From an uncultured Collinsella sp. (GTDB taxonomy: Bacteria; Actinomycetota; Coriobacteriia; Coriobacteriales; Coriobacteriaceae), in assembly GCA_900549245.1 (NCBI GenBank), contig URNQ01000082.1:1-7578 (forward strand): a stretch of 7,578 nt of DNA, in the 5' to 3' direction. The translations under genes and the position numbers were made by a program. Of this stretch, positions 5,829 through 7,578 are shown piece after piece. The notes under the pieces are model-generated. The model was not told where the DNA came from and made no database searches. It saw nothing but the letters and a program-made list of their open reading frames with translations. Numbering within the stretch: the first letter of the stretch is position 1; every line of letters begins with the position of its first letter.

Positions 5829-7097
5829 ATGAATACCGAGCTGTTTGATATCAAGATTCGCGCCGTCGAGGGTGGCGTTACGGCTGCGGCTGGTTTTAAA
5901 GCTGCAGGCATTCACGCTGGGTTCCGCAAGAACCCCGAGCGTCTGGATTACGCGCTCGTCGTGCCCGATAAACCCTGTCCCGGTGCCGGCGTGTTTACCA
6001 CCAATCGCTTTTGCGCGGCGCCCGTGCAGGTGAGCCGTGCCAACCTGGGCGGTGCCGACAAGGGCTACGGTATCATCGCCGGCGTTTCGGTCAACTCTGG
6101 CAATGCCAACGCCGCCACGGGTGAGACCGGCCTTGCCTGCGCGCGCGAGACGTGCAGCATCGCATCGCAGGTTATCGGCTGCGAGCCCCAGCAGATTCTG
6201 GTTGCCTCCACGGGTGTAATTGGCCAGATTCTGCCGATCGACACGTTTGAGACCGCCATTCCTGCTGCCTACGAGGCGCTCTCCGCCCACGGTGGCGCCG
6301 ATGCCGCTCGCGCCATCATGACGACCGACACGCACTCCAAGGAGTACGCCGTGTCCTACGTCAGTGAGGCTGCGGGTCATGCAGGCAATGTCTATACGGT
6401 AGGCGGAATGTGCAAGGGCTCGGGCATGATCATGCCCAACATGGCCACCATGATCGCAGTTATCACCACCGATGCCCCCGTCGAGCCTGCGGCACTTCAT
6501 GCCCTGCTGCTCTCGACCGTCAAGCAGACCTTTAACAAGGTAACGGTCGATTCCGACACCTCGACCAACGACACCTGCATCATGCTTGCCTCCGGCGCCG
6601 CTGCCGCAGATGCCGAGCCTATCGTCGAGGGCTCCGATGCCTTTGACGAGTTGGCATTTGCCGTGCACGAGGTGTGCGAGAGCCTGGCGCGCAATATCGC
6701 CGCCGACGGCGAGGGCGCATCCAAGCTTGTTACGGTCAACGTTACCGGCGCCGCCAGCGACGAGGAGGCCGATATCGCCGCCCGTGCCGTTGCCAACTCG
6801 CCGCTCGTTAAGACCTGCATCGCCGGCCATGACTGCAATTGGGGCCGCGTTGCCATGGCGCTCGGTAAGTGCGGCGTGAAGTTTAATCAGGAAGACGTTT
6901 CCATCGACATGATGGGCATGCCTGTCTGTCGCGACGGTCTGACTGTTCCCTTTGACGAGGACGAGGCTCTGCGACGTTTTGAGGCGCCCGAGATCGTGAT
7001 CTCGGCCGACCTGGGCGCGGGCGACGCGGCGACCACCGTGTGGACTTGCGACCTCACGCATGAGTACATCTCCATCAACGGCGACTACCGTTCCTAG
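5829..7097 (+). CDS. argJ: Glutamate N-acetyltransferase (ornithine acetyltransferase) ArgJ
   Basis: ArgJ moves the acetyl group from N-acetylornithine to glutamate, regenerating N-acetylglutamate and releasing ornithine, which makes the pathway cyclic. Some ArgJ enzymes also use acetyl-CoA for the first step; sequence alone does not settle that here. The 422-residue product is family length. It has GVFTTNRFCAAPV near residues 55-67, STGVIGQ, KGSGMIMPNMATM (196-208) and the C-terminal ISINGDYRS. ArgJ is made as a precursor that cuts itself between Ala and Thr; here that is A206/T207, giving alpha (1-206) and beta (207-422) chains, with T207 as the nucleophile. The TNDTC and CNWGRV segments are also conserved in kind. 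AAGGAG (5812-5817) lies 11 bases before the ATG, which is rather far, but no better in-frame start is present. It lies between argC and argB. Confidence 0.97.
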   Translation: MNTELFDIKIRAVEGGVTAAAGFKAAGIHAGFRKNPERLDYALVVPDKPCPGAGVFTTNRFCAAPVQVSRANLGGADKGYGIIAGVSVNSGNANAATGETGLACARETCSIASQVIGCEPQQILVASTGVIGQILPIDTFETAIPAAYEALSAHGGADAARAIMTTDTHSKEYAVSYVSEAAGHAGNVYTVGGMCKGSGMIMPNMATMIAVITTDAPVEPAALHALLLSTVKQTFNKVTVDSDTSTNDTCIMLASGAAAADAEPIVEGSDAFDELAFAVHEVCESLARNIAADGEGASKLVTVNVTGAASDEEADIAARAVANSPLVKTCIAGHDCNWGRVAMALGKCGVKFNQEDVSIDMMGMPVCRDGLTVPFDEDEALRRFEAPEIVISADLGAGDAATTVWTCDLTHEYISINGDYRS

Positions 7098-7178
7098 ATT
7101 CCAGGCACGCTGCGCATCTTGCCGCGATTGCGGACAGCGGAGCACGGCGCGATAACGATACGAAAGACGAGGCAGATT

Positions 7179-7578
7179 ATGAAATTCGCACGCGATTGTC
7201 GTTCGAGTGAATCCAACGAAGCAACCGCGCAGCTGCTGTTCGAAGCGCTGCCGTGGATTAAGAACCTGACCGGCAAGACGGTTGTTATCAAATATGGCGG
7301 AGCCGCCATGGTTGATGAGCAGCTGCGCCGCGACGTGATGAGCGACATCGTCCTGCTCAAGATCATCGGCATGCGCCCTGTTATCGTGCACGGTGGCGGC
7401 AAGGCCATCAACGAGGCGCTTAGCCACTACGACATCCCCGTCGAGTTTATGAACGGCCAGCGCGTGACCACGCCGGCGACCATGGATATCGTGCGCGAGG
7501 TGCTGGGCGGCAAGGTCAACCAGGAGCTGGTCGCGGCGCTCAACCATCACGGCAACCTGGCCGTGGGCGTTTCGGGCA
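7179..7578 (+). CDS. argB: Acetylglutamate kinase, N-terminal part (runs off the window end)
   Basis: ArgB phosphorylates N-acetylglutamate with ATP, the second step of the pathway, giving the substrate of ArgC. The first 133 residues are visible, with no stop before the window edge; the family is usually about 290-300 residues, so a little under half is present. Clear marks are VVIKYGGAAM (35-44), the nucleotide-binding glycine-rich start of the amino acid kinase fold, VIVHGGGKAIN (68-78), which helps hold acetylglutamate phosphate groups, and NGQRVTT (92-98). Many ArgB proteins have Asn in place of the first Ala of GGAAM; this is a mild variant. The ATG at 7179 has GAGG (7169-7172) six bases upstream. 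An N-terminal stretch of about 16 residues precedes the usual LLFEALPWI helix. Feedback inhibition by arginine, common in cyclic pathways, cannot be judged from this part alone. Confidence 0.95.
   Translation, partial: MKFARDCRSSESNEATAQLLFEALPWIKNLTGKTVVIKYGGAAMVDEQLRRDVMSDIVLLKIIGMRPVIVHGGGKAINEALSHYDIPVEFMNGQRVTTPATMDIVREVLGGKVNQELVAALNHHGNLAVGVSG

Noticed and set aside
7122..7133. CCGC-GATT-GCGG hairpin in the argJ-argB gap
   Set aside because: The stem is only four pairs with no T-tract, too weak to call a terminator.
5763..7550. A 595-codon open frame on the minus strand across argJ and argB
   Set aside because: It is antisense to two genes with unmistakable family motifs, and its product is rich in His, Arg and Gly in a way typical of reverse frames of GC-rich genes.

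Overview
The window is GC-rich, and every gene I can support lies on the + strand. Base composition, the argC-argJ-argB order, and an FMN-riboswitch-controlled ECF transporter with a fused ATPase suggest a gut-type actinomycete of the Coriobacteriia (Collinsella-like). That placement is inference from style and gene content, not a match to a known genome.

Positions 1-3426 form a flavin-uptake operon. The 3' part of an FMN riboswitch aptamer (its 5' part lies outside the window) ends about 11 bases before ribU, the membrane S component that binds riboflavin. ribU overlaps a fused double ATPase (EcfA1-EcfA2 in one 634-residue chain) by four bases, and the ATPase gene overlaps ecfT by one base. 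Together these encode a complete energy-coupling-factor transporter, apparently placed as a whole under FMN control.

Positions 3457-4365 hold two tandem, clearly paralogous small proteins of the pyridoxamine-phosphate-oxidase-like split-barrel family. These are probably flavin-binding, so their place behind a riboflavin importer fits, though their substrates are unknown. A long, nearly continuous hairpin at 4401-4458 closes this half and is probably a terminator.

Positions 4366-4622 are the control region for arginine synthesis. It holds a pair of ArgR-type operator palindromes in the same phase (21 bases apart), an extended -10 element just downstream, and a strong leader hairpin immediately before the argC ribosome binding site. 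Then come argC (complete), argJ (complete) and argB (start only, cut by the window end). ArgJ makes N-acetylglutamate by recycling the acetyl group from N-acetylornithine, ArgB phosphorylates it and ArgC reduces the acyl phosphate, so the cluster encodes the cyclic acetylated route toward ornithine. The 135-base argC-argJ gap contains a bulged stem with a T-tract that could partly stop transcription.

I see no mobile element, CRISPR array, tRNA or rRNA. Nothing here is convincingly a new biological system. The most interesting items are the argC control region, the fused ATPase with its unusual basic insertion, and the tandem split-barrel proteins tied to flavin uptake.
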